The notes below the pieces were generated by a model. It saw nothing but the letters and a program-made list of their open reading frames with translations. It was not told the origin of the DNA and made no database searches. The position numbers were made by a program, and so were the translations under genes. Below, one piece after another: positions 48,825-61,379 of a stretch of DNA of 64,000 bases; within the stretch, counting starts at the first letter, position 1, and each line of letters starts with the position of its first letter. Source of the stretch: Pseudomonas wenzhouensis (lineage in GTDB: Bacteria > Pseudomonadota > Gammaproteobacteria > Pseudomonadales > Pseudomonadaceae); assembly GCF_021029445.1 (NCBI RefSeq), contig NZ_CP072610.1:2232001-2296000 (forward strand), written 5' to 3'.

Positions 48825-49982
48825 ATGAGTGCCACCGAAACCACCCCTGGCTTCAAACCGAAAAAATCCGTCGCCCTGAGCGGCACCGCCGCCGGCAACA
48901 CCGCACTGTGCACCGTTGGCCGCACTGGCAACGACCTGCATTACCGTGGCTATGACGTGCTCGACTTCGCCAATCGCTGCGAGTTCGAGGAAATCGCCCA
49001 CCTGCTGGTGCACGGCAAGCTGCCCAACGTCGCCGAGCTGGCCGGCTACAAGGCCAAGCTCAAGGCCCTGCGCGGCCTGCCGGCTGGGGTCAAGGCGGCG
49101 CTGGAGCAACTGCCGCCGTCCGCCCACCCGATGGATGTGATGCGCACCGCCGTGTCCGTACTCGGCTGCCTGGCGCCGGAGAAAGATGACCACAACCACC
49201 CGGGCGCGCGGGATATCGCCGACAAGCTGATGGCCAGCCTGGGTTCGGCGCTGCTGTACTGGTACCACTACAGCCACAACGGCAAGCGCATCGAGGTGGA
49301 AACCGACGACGATTCCATCGGTGGCCACTTCCTCCATCTGCTGCACGGCGAGATGCCGCGCGAGTCCTGGGTGCGCGCCATGCACACCTCGCTGAACCTT
49401 TATGCCGAGCACGAGTTCAACGCCTCAACCTTCACTTCGCGGGTGATCGCCGGCACCGGTTCCGACCTGTTCTCCTGCATCGCCGGCGCCATCGGCGCGC
49501 TACGTGGCCCGAAACATGGCGGCGCCAACGAAGTAGCCTTCGAGGTGCAGAAGCGCTACGACAGTCCGGATGAAGCCGAGGCCGACATCCGCGCCCGTGT
49601 CGAGAAGAAGGAAGTCATCATCGGCTTCGGCCACCCGGTCTACACCGTCAGCGACCCGCGCAACAAGGTGATCAAGGAAGTGGCCCGCGAGCTGTCCGTG
49701 GAGCAGGGCAACACCAAGATGTATGACATCGCCGAGCGCCTGGAAAGCGTGATGTGGGAGATCAAAAAGATGTTCCCCAACCTCGACTGGTTCAGCGCCG
49801 TGAGCTACCACATGATGGGCGTGCCCACTGCCATGTTCACCCCGCTGTTCGTCATCGCCCGCACCGCCGGTTGGTCGGCGCACGTCATCGAGCAGCGCAT
49901 CGACGGCAAGATCATCCGCCCGAGCGCCAACTACACAGGCCCCGAAGACCTGACGTTCGTGCCGCTCAAGGATCGCAAATAA
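48825..49982 (+). CDS. prpC: 2-methylcitrate synthase
   Basis: This 385-residue citrate-synthase-family enzyme has [27 protein letters not shown], the catalytic His in [32 protein letters not shown] and the Asp region of [16 protein letters not shown]. It condenses propionyl-CoA with oxaloacetate. The N-terminal form is that of PrpC rather than GltA. It is followed after 1 bp by acnD. Confidence 0.96.
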   Translation: MSATETTPGFKPKKSVALSGTAAGNTALCTVGRTGNDLHYRGYDVLDFANRCEFEEIAHLLVHGKLPNVAELAGYKAKLKALRGLPAGVKAALEQLPPSAHPMDVMRTAVSVLGCLAPEKDDHNHPGARDIADKLMASLGSALLYWYHYSHNGKRIEVETDDDSIGGHFLHLLHGEMPRESWVRAMHTSLNLYAEHEFNASTFTSRVIAGTGSDLFSCIAGAIGALRGPKHGGANEVAFEVQKRYDSPDEAEADIRARVEKKEVIIGFGHPVYTVSDPRNKVIKEVARELSVEQGNTKMYDIAERLESVMWEIKKMFPNLDWFSAVSYHMMGVPTAMFTPLFVIARTAGWSAHVIEQRIDGKIIRPSANYTGPEDLTFVPLKDRK

Positions 49983-49983
49983 G

Positions 49984-52605
49984 ATGAATGACACCGTGAA
50001 TAGCCAATACCGCAAGCGCTTGCCCGGTACCGCGCTGGATTACTTCGACGCCCGTGAGGCGGTCGAGGCGATCCAGGCCGGCGCCTGGAGCAAGCTGCCC
50101 TACACCTCGCGCGTGCTTGCAGAGCAACTGGTGCGTCGCTGCGACCCGCAGGATCTGACTGCTGCGCTGGAACAACTGATCTACCGCAAGCGCGACCTGG
50201 ACTTTCCCTGGTACCCGGCGCGCGTGGTCTGCCACGACATCCTCGGCCAGACCGCGCTGGTCGACCTGGCCGGCCTGCGCGATGCCATCGCCGAGCAGGG
50301 TGGTGACCCGTCCAAGGTCAACCCGGTGGTGCCGACCCAGCTGATCGTCGACCACTCGCTGGCCGTCGAGGCGCCGGGCTTCGATCCGGATGCCTTCGAG
50401 AAGAACCGCGCCATCGAGGATCGCCGCAATGAGGATCGCTTCCACTTCATCGACTGGACCAAGACCGCGTTCAAGAACGTCGACGTGATCCCGGCCGGCA
50501 ACGGCATCATGCACCAGATCAACCTGGAGAAGATGAGCCCGGTGATCCAGGCGCGCGGCGGCATCGCCTTCCCTGACACCTGCGTTGGCACCGACTCGCA
50601 CACCCCGCACGTCGATGCCCTGGGCGTGATCGCCATCGGCGTCGGCGGCCTGGAAGCCGAGACAGTGATGCTCGGCCATCCGTCGATGATGCGCCTGCCC
50701 GATATCGTCGGCGTCGAGCTGACCGGCAAGCGCCAACCCGGCATCACCGCCACCGATATCGTCCTGGCGCTGACCGAGTTCCTGCGCAAGGAGCGGGTGG
50801 TGGGCGCCTGGGTCGAGTTCTTCGGCGAGGGCGCGGACAGTCTGTCCATCGGCGACCGCGCGACCATCTCCAATATGTGCCCGGAATACGGCGCCACCGC
50901 CTCGATGTTCTATATCGACGGCCAGACCATCGACTACCTCAAGCTCACCGGGCGTGAGCCGGAGCAGGTGGCGCTGGTGGAAAACTACGCCAAGACCCTG
51001 GGCCTGTGGAGCGACGCACTGAAAACCGCCGAGTACGAGCGCGTGCTGCACTTCGATCTGGGCAGCGTCGTGCGCAATATGGCTGGCCCGAGCAACCCAC
51101 ATCGCCGCCTGCCCACTTCGGCACTGGCCGAGCGTGGTATTGCCGACGAAGCCAAACTGCAGAGCGGCAAGGTCGAAGAGGCCGAAGGATTGATGCCGGA
51201 CGGCGCGGTGATCATCGCCGCCATCACCAGCTGCACCAATACCTCCAACCCGCGCAACGTCATTGCCGCCGGTCTGCTGGCGAAGAAGGCCAACGCGCTG
51301 GGTCTGGTGCGCAAGCCTTGGGTGAAGACGTCGTTCGCGCCAGGCTCCAAGGTCGCCAAGCTGTACCTGGAAGAGGCCGGTCTGCTGCCAGAACTGGAGA
51401 AACTCGGCTTCGGCATCGTTGCCTACGCCTGCACCACCTGCAACGGCATGTCCGGCGCGCTGGATCCTGCGATCCAGAAGGAAATCATCGACCGCGACCT
51501 GTATGCCACTGCCGTGCTCTCGGGTAACCGCAACTTCGACGGGCGCATCCATCCCTACGCCAAGCAGGCCTTCCTCGCTTCGCCGCCACTGGTGGTGGCC
51601 TATGCGATTGCCGGCACCGTGCGTTTCGATATCGAGCAGGATGTGCTGGGCGCTGATGCCCGGGGCAATCCGATCACGCTGAAGGACTTGTGGCCGAGCG
51701 ATGAGGAAATCGACGCCATCGTCGCTGCCTCGGTGAAGCCCGAGCAGTTCAAGCAGATCTACATCCCGATGTTCGACCTGGGCAGCGTGCAGGAGGCCGA
51801 GAGTCCGCTGTACGACTGGCGCCCGCAGTCCACCTACATCCGCCGTCCGCCATACTGGGAAGGCGCGCTGGCTGGCGAGCGCACGCTCAAGGGCATGCGC
51901 CCGCTGGCGATCCTGCCGGACAACATCACCACCGACCACCTGTCGCCGTCCAATGCCATCCTGGCGGACTCGGCAGCGGGCGAGTACCTGGCGAAAATGG
52001 GCCTGCCGGAAGAGGACTTCAACTCCTACGCCACCCACCGTGGTGATCACCTGACTGCGCAGCGTGCCACCTTCGCCAACCCGCAACTGGTCAACGAGAT
52101 GGTGGTGGTCGATGGCCAGGTGAAAAAGGGCTCGCTGGCCCGTGTCGAGCCGGAAGGCCAGGTGATGCGCATGTGGGAGGCCATCGAAACCTACATGAAC
52201 CGTAAGCAGAACCTGATCATCGTCGCCGGTGCCGACTACGGCCAGGGCTCGTCGCGCGACTGGGCGGCCAAGGGTGTGCGTCTCGCTGGCGTCGAGGTGA
52301 TCGTCGCCGAAGGCTTCGAGCGCATTCACCGCACCAATCTGGTGGGCATGGGCGTGCTGCCGGTGGAGTTCAAACCGGGTACCACGCGTCTTACCCTGGC
52401 GCTGGACGGCACCGAAACCTTTGACATCGAAGGCGAGATCTCGCCGCGCTGCGACCTGACCCTGGTGATCAATCGCCGTAACGGCGAGACACTCAAGGTG
52501 ACGGTGACCTGCCGTCTGGATACCGCTGCCGATGTCAGCGTGTACCAGGCCGGCGGCGTGCTGCAGCGCTTCGCCAAGGACTTCCTCGAAGGCGCGGTGG
52601 CTTGA
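49984..52605 (+). CDS. acnD: Fe/S-dependent 2-methylisocitrate dehydratase AcnD
   Basis: This 873-residue aconitase-family enzyme carries the 4Fe-4S cysteines at SCTNTSNP (near residue 417) and CTTCNGMSG (near 482). It also has VVPTQLIVDHSL, CVGTDSHTPHVDALG and the swivel domain GADYGQGSSRDWAAKG. AcnD dehydrates 2-methylcitrate to an isomer of 2-methylaconitate that needs PrpF for use. Distinct from AcnA by its place between prpC and prpF and its N-terminal NSQYRKRLPGTALDYFD. Confidence 0.96.
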   Translation: MNDTVNSQYRKRLPGTALDYFDAREAVEAIQAGAWSKLPYTSRVLAEQLVRRCDPQDLTAALEQLIYRKRDLDFPWYPARVVCHDILGQTALVDLAGLRDAIAEQGGDPSKVNPVVPTQLIVDHSLAVEAPGFDPDAFEKNRAIEDRRNEDRFHFIDWTKTAFKNVDVIPAGNGIMHQINLEKMSPVIQARGGIAFPDTCVGTDSHTPHVDALGVIAIGVGGLEAETVMLGHPSMMRLPDIVGVELTGKRQPGITATDIVLALTEFLRKERVVGAWVEFFGEGADSLSIGDRATISNMCPEYGATASMFYIDGQTIDYLKLTGREPEQVALVENYAKTLGLWSDALKTAEYERVLHFDLGSVVRNMAGPSNPHRRLPTSALAERGIADEAKLQSGKVEEAEGLMPDGAVIIAAITSCTNTSNPRNVIAAGLLAKKANALGLVRKPWVKTSFAPGSKVAKLYLEEAGLLPELEKLGFGIVAYACTTCNGMSGALDPAIQKEIIDRDLYATAVLSGNRNFDGRIHPYAKQAFLASPPLVVAYAIAGTVRFDIEQDVLGADARGNPITLKDLWPSDEEIDAIVAASVKPEQFKQIYIPMFDLGSVQEAESPLYDWRPQSTYIRRPPYWEGALAGERTLKGMRPLAILPDNITTDHLSPSNAILADSAAGEYLAKMGLPEEDFNSYATHRGDHLTAQRATFANPQLVNEMVVVDGQVKKGSLARVEPEGQVMRMWEAIETYMNRKQNLIIVAGADYGQGSSRDWAAKGVRLAGVEVIVAEGFERIHRTNLVGMGVLPVEFKPGTTRLTLALDGTETFDIEGEISPRCDLTLVINRRNGETLKVTVTCRLDTAADVSVYQAGGVLQRFAKDFLEGAVA

Positions 52606-52609
52606 TAGC

Positions 52610-52785
52610 TCCCTCTCCCATTTATGGGAGAGGGCTGGGGAGAGGGTGGTGCAGGCGGCTCGGTGCTGTCTGATAGACCCTCTCCCCCGGCCCCTCTCCC
52701 GCAAGCGGGAGAGGGGAGACAAGCGCGTAGCCCGGATGAAATCCGGGAAAACCAGCACCATCATTCCCGGATTGCATCCGGGCTA
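52610..52785. repeat. Two repeat families between acnD and prpF
   Basis: CTCTCCC/GGGAGAG stem units stand at 52610-52646 and 52677-52716, then an inverted pair of CCCGGATNNAATCCGGG units at 52728-52785. The latter matches 16600-16657. The 195-bp gap has no gene. Confidence 0.72.
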
Positions 52786-52800
52786 CTCAGGACTGCACTC

Positions 52801-53988
52801 ATGGCTCATCTGCCTCAAGTTAAAATCCCCGCCACCTATATGCGTGGCGGCACCAGCAAGGGCGTGTTCTTCCGTCTGCAGGATCTGCCCGAGCGCTGCC
52901 AGGTGCCGGGCGAGGCGCGCGACAAGCTGTTCATGCGCGTGATCGGCAGCCCCGATCCGTACTCGGCGCATATCGACGGCATGGGCGGCGCCACCTCGAG
53001 CACCTCCAAGTGCGTGATCCTGTCGAAAAGCACCCAGCCCGAACACGATGTCGACTACCTCTACGGTCAGGTCTCCATCGACAAGGCCTTCGTCGACTGG
53101 AGCGGCAATTGCGGCAACCTGTCCACTGCGGCTGGTGCCTTCGCCATCCATGCCGGCTTGGTCGATCCGGCACGTATTCCCGAGAATGGCACCTGTGAGG
53201 TGCGTATCTGGCAGGCCAATATCCAGAAAACCATCATCGCCCATGTACCGGTCACGGGTGGCCAGGTGCAGGAAACTGGCGATTTCGAACTGGACGGCGT
53301 GACCTTCCCAGCGGCGGAGATCGTGCTGGAATTCCTCGACCCATCTGATGATGGCGAGGAGGGCGGTTCGATGTTCCCGACCGGCAACCTGATCGATGAC
53401 CTCGAAGTGCCGGGCATCGGTACCTTCAAGGCGACCATGATCACCGCCGGCATCCCGACCATCTTCGTCAACGCCGAAGACATCGGCTACCAGGGCACCG
53501 AGCTGCGCGAGGCTATCAACGGTGACCCGGCGCAACTGGCGCGCTTCGAGCAGATCCGCATTGCCGGCGCGTTGCGCATGGGCCTGATCAAAACGGCGGA
53601 AGAAGCTGCGACACGTCAGCACACCCCGAAGATCGCCTTTGTCAGCCCACCCAAGGACTACCTCACCTCTAGCGGCAAGCAGGTGAAAGCGGGTGATGTC
53701 GATCTGCTGGTACGCGCGCTGTCCATGGGCAAGTTGCACCACGCGATGATGGGCACCTGCGCGGTGGCCATCGGCACGGCGGCGGCGATTCCCGGCACCC
53801 TGGTCAACCTGGCTGCGGGGGGCGGTGAGCGCGAAGCGGTACGTTTCGGTCATCCGTCCGGCACCTTGCGCGTTGGCGCTCAGGCCAAACGGGTCGACGG
53901 CCAGTGGACAGTGACCAAGGCCGTGATGAGTCGCAGCGCGCGCATCCTGATGGAAGGCTCGGTGCGGGTGCCGGGCGGAAGTTTCTGA
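52801..53988 (+). CDS. prpF: 2-methylaconitate cis-trans isomerase
   Basis: This 395-residue DAP-epimerase-fold protein has PATYMRGGTSKGVFF, GSPDPYSAHIDGMGGATSSTSK, SGNCGNLSTAAGAFAIHAGL and MGKLHHAMMGTCAVAIGTAAAIPGTL in segments. It isomerises the AcnD product to the form used by aconitase. It closes the operon: the strong terminator after it and ppsR on the other strand leave no prpD here. AGGAC precedes ATG 52801. Confidence 0.96.
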   Translation: MAHLPQVKIPATYMRGGTSKGVFFRLQDLPERCQVPGEARDKLFMRVIGSPDPYSAHIDGMGGATSSTSKCVILSKSTQPEHDVDYLYGQVSIDKAFVDWSGNCGNLSTAAGAFAIHAGLVDPARIPENGTCEVRIWQANIQKTIIAHVPVTGGQVQETGDFELDGVTFPAAEIVLEFLDPSDDGEEGGSMFPTGNLIDDLEVPGIGTFKATMITAGIPTIFVNAEDIGYQGTELREAINGDPAQLARFEQIRIAGALRMGLIKTAEEAATRQHTPKIAFVSPPKDYLTSSGKQVKAGDVDLLVRALSMGKLHHAMMGTCAVAIGTAAAIPGTLVNLAAGGGEREAVRFGHPSGTLRVGAQAKRVDGQWTVTKAVMSRSARILMEGSVRVPGGSF

Positions 53989-53999
53989 CGGCGAAAGCT

Positions 54000-54034
54000 A
54001 GAAATGGCTCGAGTTTTCGAGCTATTTCTCTTTT
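54000..54034 (+). terminator. Terminator of the prp operon
   Basis: A 13-bp stem with one G-U pair (54000-54012 with 54017-54029), 4-base loop, then CTTTT. A run of As upstream also lets it serve the convergent ppsR. Confidence 0.85.
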
Positions 54035-54054
54035 AAATCATCGGCTTGCTGTGG

Positions 54055-54873
54055 TTATTTAAGGCGCCGTTCAACACCTTTTTCCACCAGGATCTTGGCC
54101 GAAATCTCCTCCACCGAGAAATGCGTGGAGTTGATGAAGGCAATGTTTTCACGGCGGAACAGACCTTCCACCTCGCGCACTTCGAACTCGCACTGGGCGA
54201 AACTGGCGTAGCGGCTGTTGGGCTTGCGTTCGTGGCGGATGGCGGTGAGACGATCCGGGTCTATGGTCAGGCCAAACAGCTTGTCGCGGTACTTTTTCAG
54301 TGAGTCTGGGAGCTGCAGGCGCTCCATGTCGTCTTCGGTCAGCGGGTAGTTGGCGGCGCGTATGCCGTACTGCATGGCCATGTACAGACAGGTAGGCGTC
54401 TTGCCGCAGCGCGACACGCCGACCAGGATCAGATCGGCCTTGTCGTAATAGTGGGTACGGGCGCCATCATCGTTGTCGAGGGCGAAGTTCACCGCCTCGA
54501 TGCGTTCCATGTAGTTGGAGTGCTGGCCGATGGAGTGTGACTTGCCGACCGAGTAGGAGGAGTGCGAGCTCAGCTCCTGCTCCAGGGGGGAAAGGAAGGT
54601 CGAGAAAATATCGATCATGAAACCATTGGCGGTATCGAGGATCGCACGAATATCGCGATTGACGATGGTGTCGAAGATGATCGGGCGGGCGCCGTCCCTT
54701 TCAGCGGCGGCATCGATTTGTTGTACCATGGCGCGCGCTTTTTCGATGCTGTCGATATAAGGGCGCGTCAGTTTGGTGAACTGAATGTTCTCGAACTGTG
54801 CGAGCAGGCTCTGGCCCAAGGTTTCGGCCGTGATGCCGGTGCCGTCGGAGATGAAGAAAGCGGTTCGTTTCAT
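54055..54873 (-). CDS. ppsR: PEP synthase regulatory protein (kinase/phosphorylase)
   Basis: This 272-residue DUF299/PpsR protein has [20 protein letters not shown], the P-loop [17 protein letters not shown] near residue 155, and [17 protein letters not shown]. It switches PpsA off and on by ADP-dependent phosphorylation of a Thr next to the catalytic His and by phosphate-dependent removal. It is divergent from ppsA. ATG 54873 is used rather than the TTG three codons upstream. Confidence 0.96.
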   Translation of the reverse strand: MKRTAFFISDGTGITAETLGQSLLAQFENIQFTKLTRPYIDSIEKARAMVQQIDAAAERDGARPIIFDTIVNRDIRAILDTANGFMIDIFSTFLSPLEQELSSHSSYSVGKSHSIGQHSNYMERIEAVNFALDNDDGARTHYYDKADLILVGVSRCGKTPTCLYMAMQYGIRAANYPLTEDDMERLQLPDSLKKYRDKLFGLTIDPDRLTAIRHERKPNSRYASFAQCEFEVREVEGLFRRENIAFINSTHFSVEEISAKILVEKGVERRLK

Positions 54874-55053
54874 TTGCGCCAAAGGCCTTAAGCTGAGTTC
54901 GATTCTTGGCTATGATAGGCCGCGTTTTACGTCGGGCCCACCGGGTTCGGCATTGTTACTTATACAAGGGCAAGGCCACAATCGCGCGACCTCGGTCGTT
55001 CGACATTGCGCAGCCCACTGAGCTTTTCCAATACAGTTAGTGGAGAGATCATC

Positions 55054-57426
<2,373 letters not shown>

Positions 57427-57448
57427 GAGCAGTAGCTGACGCGGAAAG

Positions 57449-57473
57449 AGGGCGGGTTGATCCCGCCTTTTTT
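57449..57473 (+). terminator. Terminator of ppsA
   Basis: GGCGGG/CCCGCC stem with a 5-base loop followed by six Ts (57468-57473). Confidence 0.92.
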
Positions 57474-57580
57474 CTGGGTAGTCACGCGAAGCCGTCGCCA
57501 GCGATTTGAACGTCGCTCCGACGGTTTTTTATGGGTTTCGTTCTTCTTTGTGGTACAGCGCCATTGCGGTTTTCCGATCC

Positions 57581-58570
57581 ATGCAAAGCAGTAGTGAGCT
57601 TTTCCCCGTCGCGCTGATCAGTGCCGAGCTACGTGGCGATCTCAGTGAAGACGTCTATCGTCTGAAGCCCAACAACAGTCCGGATTCCAGTGTAGAGCTG
57701 GCGTTAACGCGAGTAGGCCTGGCGGATGCCGAAGGTGCGCGCGGCGTGCCTGTGGTGTTGCTGCATGGTAGTTTTTCCAACCGACGTTTCTGGTACTCGC
57801 CCAAGGGCATAGGCCTTGGCGCCTATCTGGCGCGTGCGGGGTTTGACGTGTGGATCGCCGAAATGCGCGGCCACGGCCTTTCGCCGCGCAATGAAGGCTA
57901 TCGCGACAACAGCGTGGCGCAGTACGTGCACTACGACGTGCCGGCCATCGCCGATTTCCTATTCGAGCAGACCGGGCAGGCCGCACACTGGATTGGCCAC
58001 TCGCTAGGCGGGGTGATCCTGGCGGCTGCGTTGGGTGGTGGTTATCTCGATCAGTCGCGTGCCAGCTCGGTTGCGTTGTTCGGCAGTCAGGTCAGCCGCA
58101 GTTACTGGCCGCTGAAGATACCTCCGATAGAGTGGGGCGCGCGTCTACTGCTGCGCGCCTTTCCTTACCTGTCCGGCCGGCGCCTGAAGCGCGGCCCTGA
58201 AGATGAACCTATCGGGCTGGCGCTGGAAGTTCTACGTTGGCTCAGGCTGTTCGGGCGATTCGGTGATGGGCGGAAGGACTGGTGGGCAGGCCTCGCTGAG
58301 GTGAGCGTACCGCTTATGGCCGTGGCAGCTGCTGCCGATTTCGATGATCCTGCTTGGGCCTGTCGCAAGCTTCTGGAGCAATGCAGTAGCGCGCCGAGGC
58401 ACTTTCTACTGTTGGGTAAGGAGAAAGGCTTCAGCAGCGATTTCGGGCACATTGAAATGTTGGTCAGCAAAGAGGCGCAGCGCGAAGTTTGGCCGCTGAC
58501 CGAATACTGGCTGCAATACCTGCGACTGCCTGTAGAGTTCACCGAGCAGGCCGCCGTTGCGGGTGTCTGA
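57581..58570 (+). CDS. Alpha/beta hydrolase, probable esterase
   Basis: This protein of about 329 residues has VVLLHGSFSNRRFW (oxyanion), the nucleophile elbow HWIGHSLGGV, AADFDD as possible acid and the late DFGHIEMLV with catalytic His. It is a serine hydrolase of unknown substrate. As I recall, the same gene stands between ppsA and rraA in P. aeruginosa. The start is set at ATG 57581; the frame runs 25 codons further up but there is no ribosome site for either. Confidence 0.82.
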   Translation: MQSSSELFPVALISAELRGDLSEDVYRLKPNNSPDSSVELALTRVGLADAEGARGVPVVLLHGSFSNRRFWYSPKGIGLGAYLARAGFDVWIAEMRGHGLSPRNEGYRDNSVAQYVHYDVPAIADFLFEQTGQAAHWIGHSLGGVILAAALGGGYLDQSRASSVALFGSQVSRSYWPLKIPPIEWGARLLLRAFPYLSGRRLKRGPEDEPIGLALEVLRWLRLFGRFGDGRKDWWAGLAEVSVPLMAVAAAADFDDPAWACRKLLEQCSSAPRHFLLLGKEKGFSSDFGHIEMLVSKEAQREVWPLTEYWLQYLRLPVEFTEQAAVAGV

Positions 58571-58690
58571 GCTATCGTAACGTTTCTTCGGCGAGTGCTT
58601 GGCGGTAAGATGTGACGCATCGTTTGGTGGTGGTCATTTCCTGATCTTCCACTTGCCTGTCGTTCATTCATTGTCGAAAGGAGTTCTGCC

Positions 58691-59179
58691 ATGCACTACA
58701 TCACCCCTGATCTGTGCGATGCCTATCCGGAGTTGGTTCAGGTCGTCGAGCCGATGTTCGCCAACTACGGTGGCCGTGATTCCTTTGGTGGCCAAATCGT
58801 CACCATCAAGTGCCATGAAGACAACTCGCTGGTGAAGGAGCAGGTCGATCTGCCAGGTCAGGGGAAAGTACTGGTCGTCGATGGCGGCGGCTCGCTGCGT
58901 CGGGCGCTGCTGGGTGACATGCTGGCCGAAAAAGCGGCCAAAAATGGCTGGGAGGGCATCCTGGTCTACGGCTGTATCCGTGATGTTGATGTCATCGCGC
59001 AGACCAACCTGGGTGTGCAGGCGCTGGCCAGCCATCCGATGAAGACCGACAAGCGCGGCATCGGTGATCTGAATGTGCCGGTCACCTTCGGCGGCGTGAC
59101 CTTCAAGCCGGGCGACTACCTGTACGCCGACAACAACGGTGTGATCGTCTCTCCGCAAGCCCTGGAAATGCCGGAATAA
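58691..59179 (+). CDS. rraA: RraA-family protein (RNase E regulator / HMG aldolase fold)
   Basis: This 162-residue protein has the RraA fold with [42 protein letters not shown] and [10 protein letters not shown]. In E. coli RraA binds RNase E and slows it; in Pseudomonas relatives act as 4-hydroxy-4-methyl-2-oxoglutarate aldolases. Both roles are possible. AAGGAG precedes the ATG. It is 4 bp before cmaX. Confidence 0.94.
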   Translation: MHYITPDLCDAYPELVQVVEPMFANYGGRDSFGGQIVTIKCHEDNSLVKEQVDLPGQGKVLVVDGGGSLRRALLGDMLAEKAAKNGWEGILVYGCIRDVDVIAQTNLGVQALASHPMKTDKRGIGDLNVPVTFGGVTFKPGDYLYADNNGVIVSPQALEMPE

Positions 59180-59183
59180 CCCG

Positions 59184-60170
59184 ATGGTGGATCAGGGCTC
59201 GGCACTGCTGCATGCCTTCGTGCTCGATGGCCGTGGTGGTGCGCGCAGCATCAGCCGCGAGCAACTGGATGGCCTGCAACTGAGCGAGCAGGAAAGCCTG
59301 TGGCTGCACTGGGATCGTAGTCAGGCCCCGGCGCAGCACTGGTTGCGCGAGCACAGTGGCCTGGATGAGTTCAGCTGTGATCTGCTACTGGAAGAGAACA
59401 CCCGGCCACGCTTGTTGCCGTTGCCGCGTGATGAACTGCTGCTGTTTCTGCGGGGCATCAATCGCAACCCGGGCGCCGAGCCGGAAGACATGGTCTCGGT
59501 GCGCATCTTTGCCGATGCTCGTCGGGTAATTTCCCTGCGCCTACGACCGCTGCTGGCGACCGATGCGCTGATTGCCGATCTGCTGGCGGGCAAGGGGCCA
59601 CGCACGTCCTCCGAGCTGCTGCTGGAGCTGGCGCGGCACCTGACCAACCGCGTCGATGACCTGATCGCCGAGTTGAGTGATCAGCTCGATGTCGAAGAGG
59701 ATCGTCTGGACGCTGACGAGCGCTATCGTCCCGATCACAGCCTGATGTTGCAGCTGCGCCGCCGCGCCGCCGGGCTACGGCGTTTCCTGGCGCCGCAGCG
59801 TGATCTGTATGCGCAGATGATGCGCAGTCGCCAGCCCTGGTTCGTCGAGGATGACGATGACTACTGGAACGAACTGCATAACCGGCTGACGCGCTATCTC
59901 GAAGAACTCGAATTGTTGCGCGAGCGCGTCAGTCTGGTACTCGAAGCTGAGAATCAGCGCCTTGCAGAGCGGATGAACCGCATCATGTACCGTTTTACCG
60001 TGATCGCCGGTATGTTCCTGCCGCTGACCTTCCTTACGGGCCTGCTGGGCATCAATGTTGGCGGCATTCCTGGCGCCGAAAGCCCGCTCGGTTTCTTTAT
60101 CGCCTGTGGCCTGATGATCCTTTTGGCGCTGGGCCAACTGCTACTTTTCCGCCGCTGGCGCTGGTTGTGA
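59184..60170 (+). CDS. cmaX: CorA-like transporter CmaX
   Basis: This 328-residue CorA/ZntB-family protein has a long cytoplasmic N-terminal part with coiled helix (residues 150-265) and two C-terminal membrane helices (TVIAGMFLPLTFLTGLLGINVGG; LGFFIACGLMILLALGQLLLF). The pore signature GMN reads GIN, as in ZntB-like zinc carriers, so Mg2+ transport is less likely. It heads the cmaX-crfX-cmpX-sigX group known from P. aeruginosa. Confidence 0.92.
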   Translation: MVDQGSALLHAFVLDGRGGARSISREQLDGLQLSEQESLWLHWDRSQAPAQHWLREHSGLDEFSCDLLLEENTRPRLLPLPRDELLLFLRGINRNPGAEPEDMVSVRIFADARRVISLRLRPLLATDALIADLLAGKGPRTSSELLLELARHLTNRVDDLIAELSDQLDVEEDRLDADERYRPDHSLMLQLRRRAAGLRRFLAPQRDLYAQMMRSRQPWFVEDDDDYWNELHNRLTRYLEELELLRERVSLVLEAENQRLAERMNRIMYRFTVIAGMFLPLTFLTGLLGINVGGIPGAESPLGFFIACGLMILLALGQLLLFRRWRWL

Positions 60171-60225
60171 TGTGTGACTCATCCGCCGGCTACTGCGTCT
60201 AGCCGTGACATCCCGTGAGGTGCGC

Positions 60226-60471
60226 ATGCACGATCCATTCGAAGAATCTTTACGCGATTTGCTCAAGGCCGCGCCGTCCAGCCATGACGACGATGCCTGT
60301 CTGCACCGGGTTCTCAAGACCGCCAACCGCCAGGTCGGAGCGGGTGACCTGTTCAGCCTGGTCGGTCACTGGGCGCAGGCGCTGATGATCGCCCTGAATA
60401 ATGGTTCGGCGCATGTGGCGCCAGTATCACGCCGTACCCAATCCTCCGCTTCTGCTGACAAGGCTGACTGA
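60226..60471 (+). CDS. crfX: Small protein CrfX
   Basis: This 81-residue soluble protein begins MHDPFEESLRDLLKA and has a Cys-containing middle. It has a conserved place between cmaX and cmpX in Pseudomonas; no biochemical role is known to me. GAGG precedes ATG 60226. The stop is 1 bp before the cmpX start, so they are co-translated. Confidence 0.86.
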   Translation: MHDPFEESLRDLLKAAPSSHDDDACLHRVLKTANRQVGAGDLFSLVGHWAQALMIALNNGSAHVAPVSRRTQSSASADKAD

Positions 60472-60472
60472 A

Positions 60473-61297
60473 ATGGAACTCGATCCCTGGACTCAAAGCC
60501 TGATCTCCGCGATGACCGCACTGTGGAGCAAGGTTGCTGGCTTCATCCCCAATCTGTTCGTGGCGCTGGTGCTGGTATTGCTTGGCTTCGTCGTGGCCAA
60601 GTTGCTCGACACGCTGCTGTCCAAGCTGCTTGGCAAGGTTGGCCTGGACCGTTTGATGACCGGTACCGGCCTGACCAAGCTGCTGGCGCGCGTCGGCATT
60701 CATGCGTCGGTATCGACCCTGATCGGCAAGATCGTTTACTGGTTCGTGCTGCTGATCTTCCTGGTGTCTGCCGCTGAATCGCTCGGCCTGCAACGTGTCT
60801 CCGCGACCCTCGACGTGCTGGCGCTGTATCTACCCAAGGTGTTCGGCGCGGCGCTGGTACTGCTGGCTGGCGTGCTCCTAGCGCAACTGGTCAGCAGCCT
60901 GGTGCGTGGCGCCGCCGAAGGCGTCGGCCTGGAGTATGCCAACGGCTTGGGACGTGTGGCGCAAGGCCTGGTGATCATCATCAGCATCTCGGTTGCCATC
61001 GGTCAGCTGGAAATCAAGACCGACCTGCTCAACAACGTCATCGCCATCGTACTGATTTCCGTCGGCCTGGCCGTGGCATTGGCGCTGGGGCTGGGCAGCC
61101 GAGATATCGCCAGCCAGATTCTGGCCGGCATCTATGTGCGCGAGTTGTATCAGGTCGGGCAACATGTGCAGGTGGGTGAGGTCGAAGGGCAGATCGAAGA
61201 GATCGGCACAGTGAAAACCACCCTGTTGACCGATACCGGTGAGCTAGTATCGGTGGCCAATCGCGTCATGCTCGAGCAACGCGTGAACAGTCGCTGA
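60473..61297 (+). CDS. cmpX: Mechanosensitive-channel-like membrane protein CmpX
   Basis: This 274-residue protein has five or so membrane helices, then an MscS-type beta domain (YQVGQHVQVGEVEGQIEEIGTVKTTLLTDTGELVSVANRVMLEQ in segments). The helix VGLAVALALGLGSRDIASQILAGIYV equals the pore-lining TM3 of conserved-TM-helix MscS relatives. From memory, loss of CmpX in P. aeruginosa alters the membrane and raises SigX activity. Frame open upstream of 60473 is crfX in another phase. Confidence 0.93.
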   Translation: MELDPWTQSLISAMTALWSKVAGFIPNLFVALVLVLLGFVVAKLLDTLLSKLLGKVGLDRLMTGTGLTKLLARVGIHASVSTLIGKIVYWFVLLIFLVSAAESLGLQRVSATLDVLALYLPKVFGAALVLLAGVLLAQLVSSLVRGAAEGVGLEYANGLGRVAQGLVIIISISVAIGQLEIKTDLLNNVIAIVLISVGLAVALALGLGSRDIASQILAGIYVRELYQVGQHVQVGEVEGQIEEIGTVKTTLLTDTGELVSVANRVMLEQRVNSR

Positions 61298-61321
61298 CGC
61301 CAATCTGTTATTTTATGCAGC

Positions 61322-61354
61322 TGCCCGGCAGGTGTGACCTGCCGGGCACTTTTC
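61322..61354 (+). terminator. Strong hairpin terminator between cmpX and sigX
   Basis: TGCCCGGCAGG/CCTGCCGGGCA is a perfect 11-bp stem with a 5-base loop, followed by CTTTT. It implies that sigX also has its own promoter or is fed by read-through. Confidence 0.85.
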
Positions 61355-61379
61355 GTCCTGACTGTCGGCCCGACTCGTT

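Noticed and set aside
49966..52764. A 932-codon open frame on the minus strand
   Set aside because: Antisense of acnD; no recognisable domain and a composition of a shadow frame.
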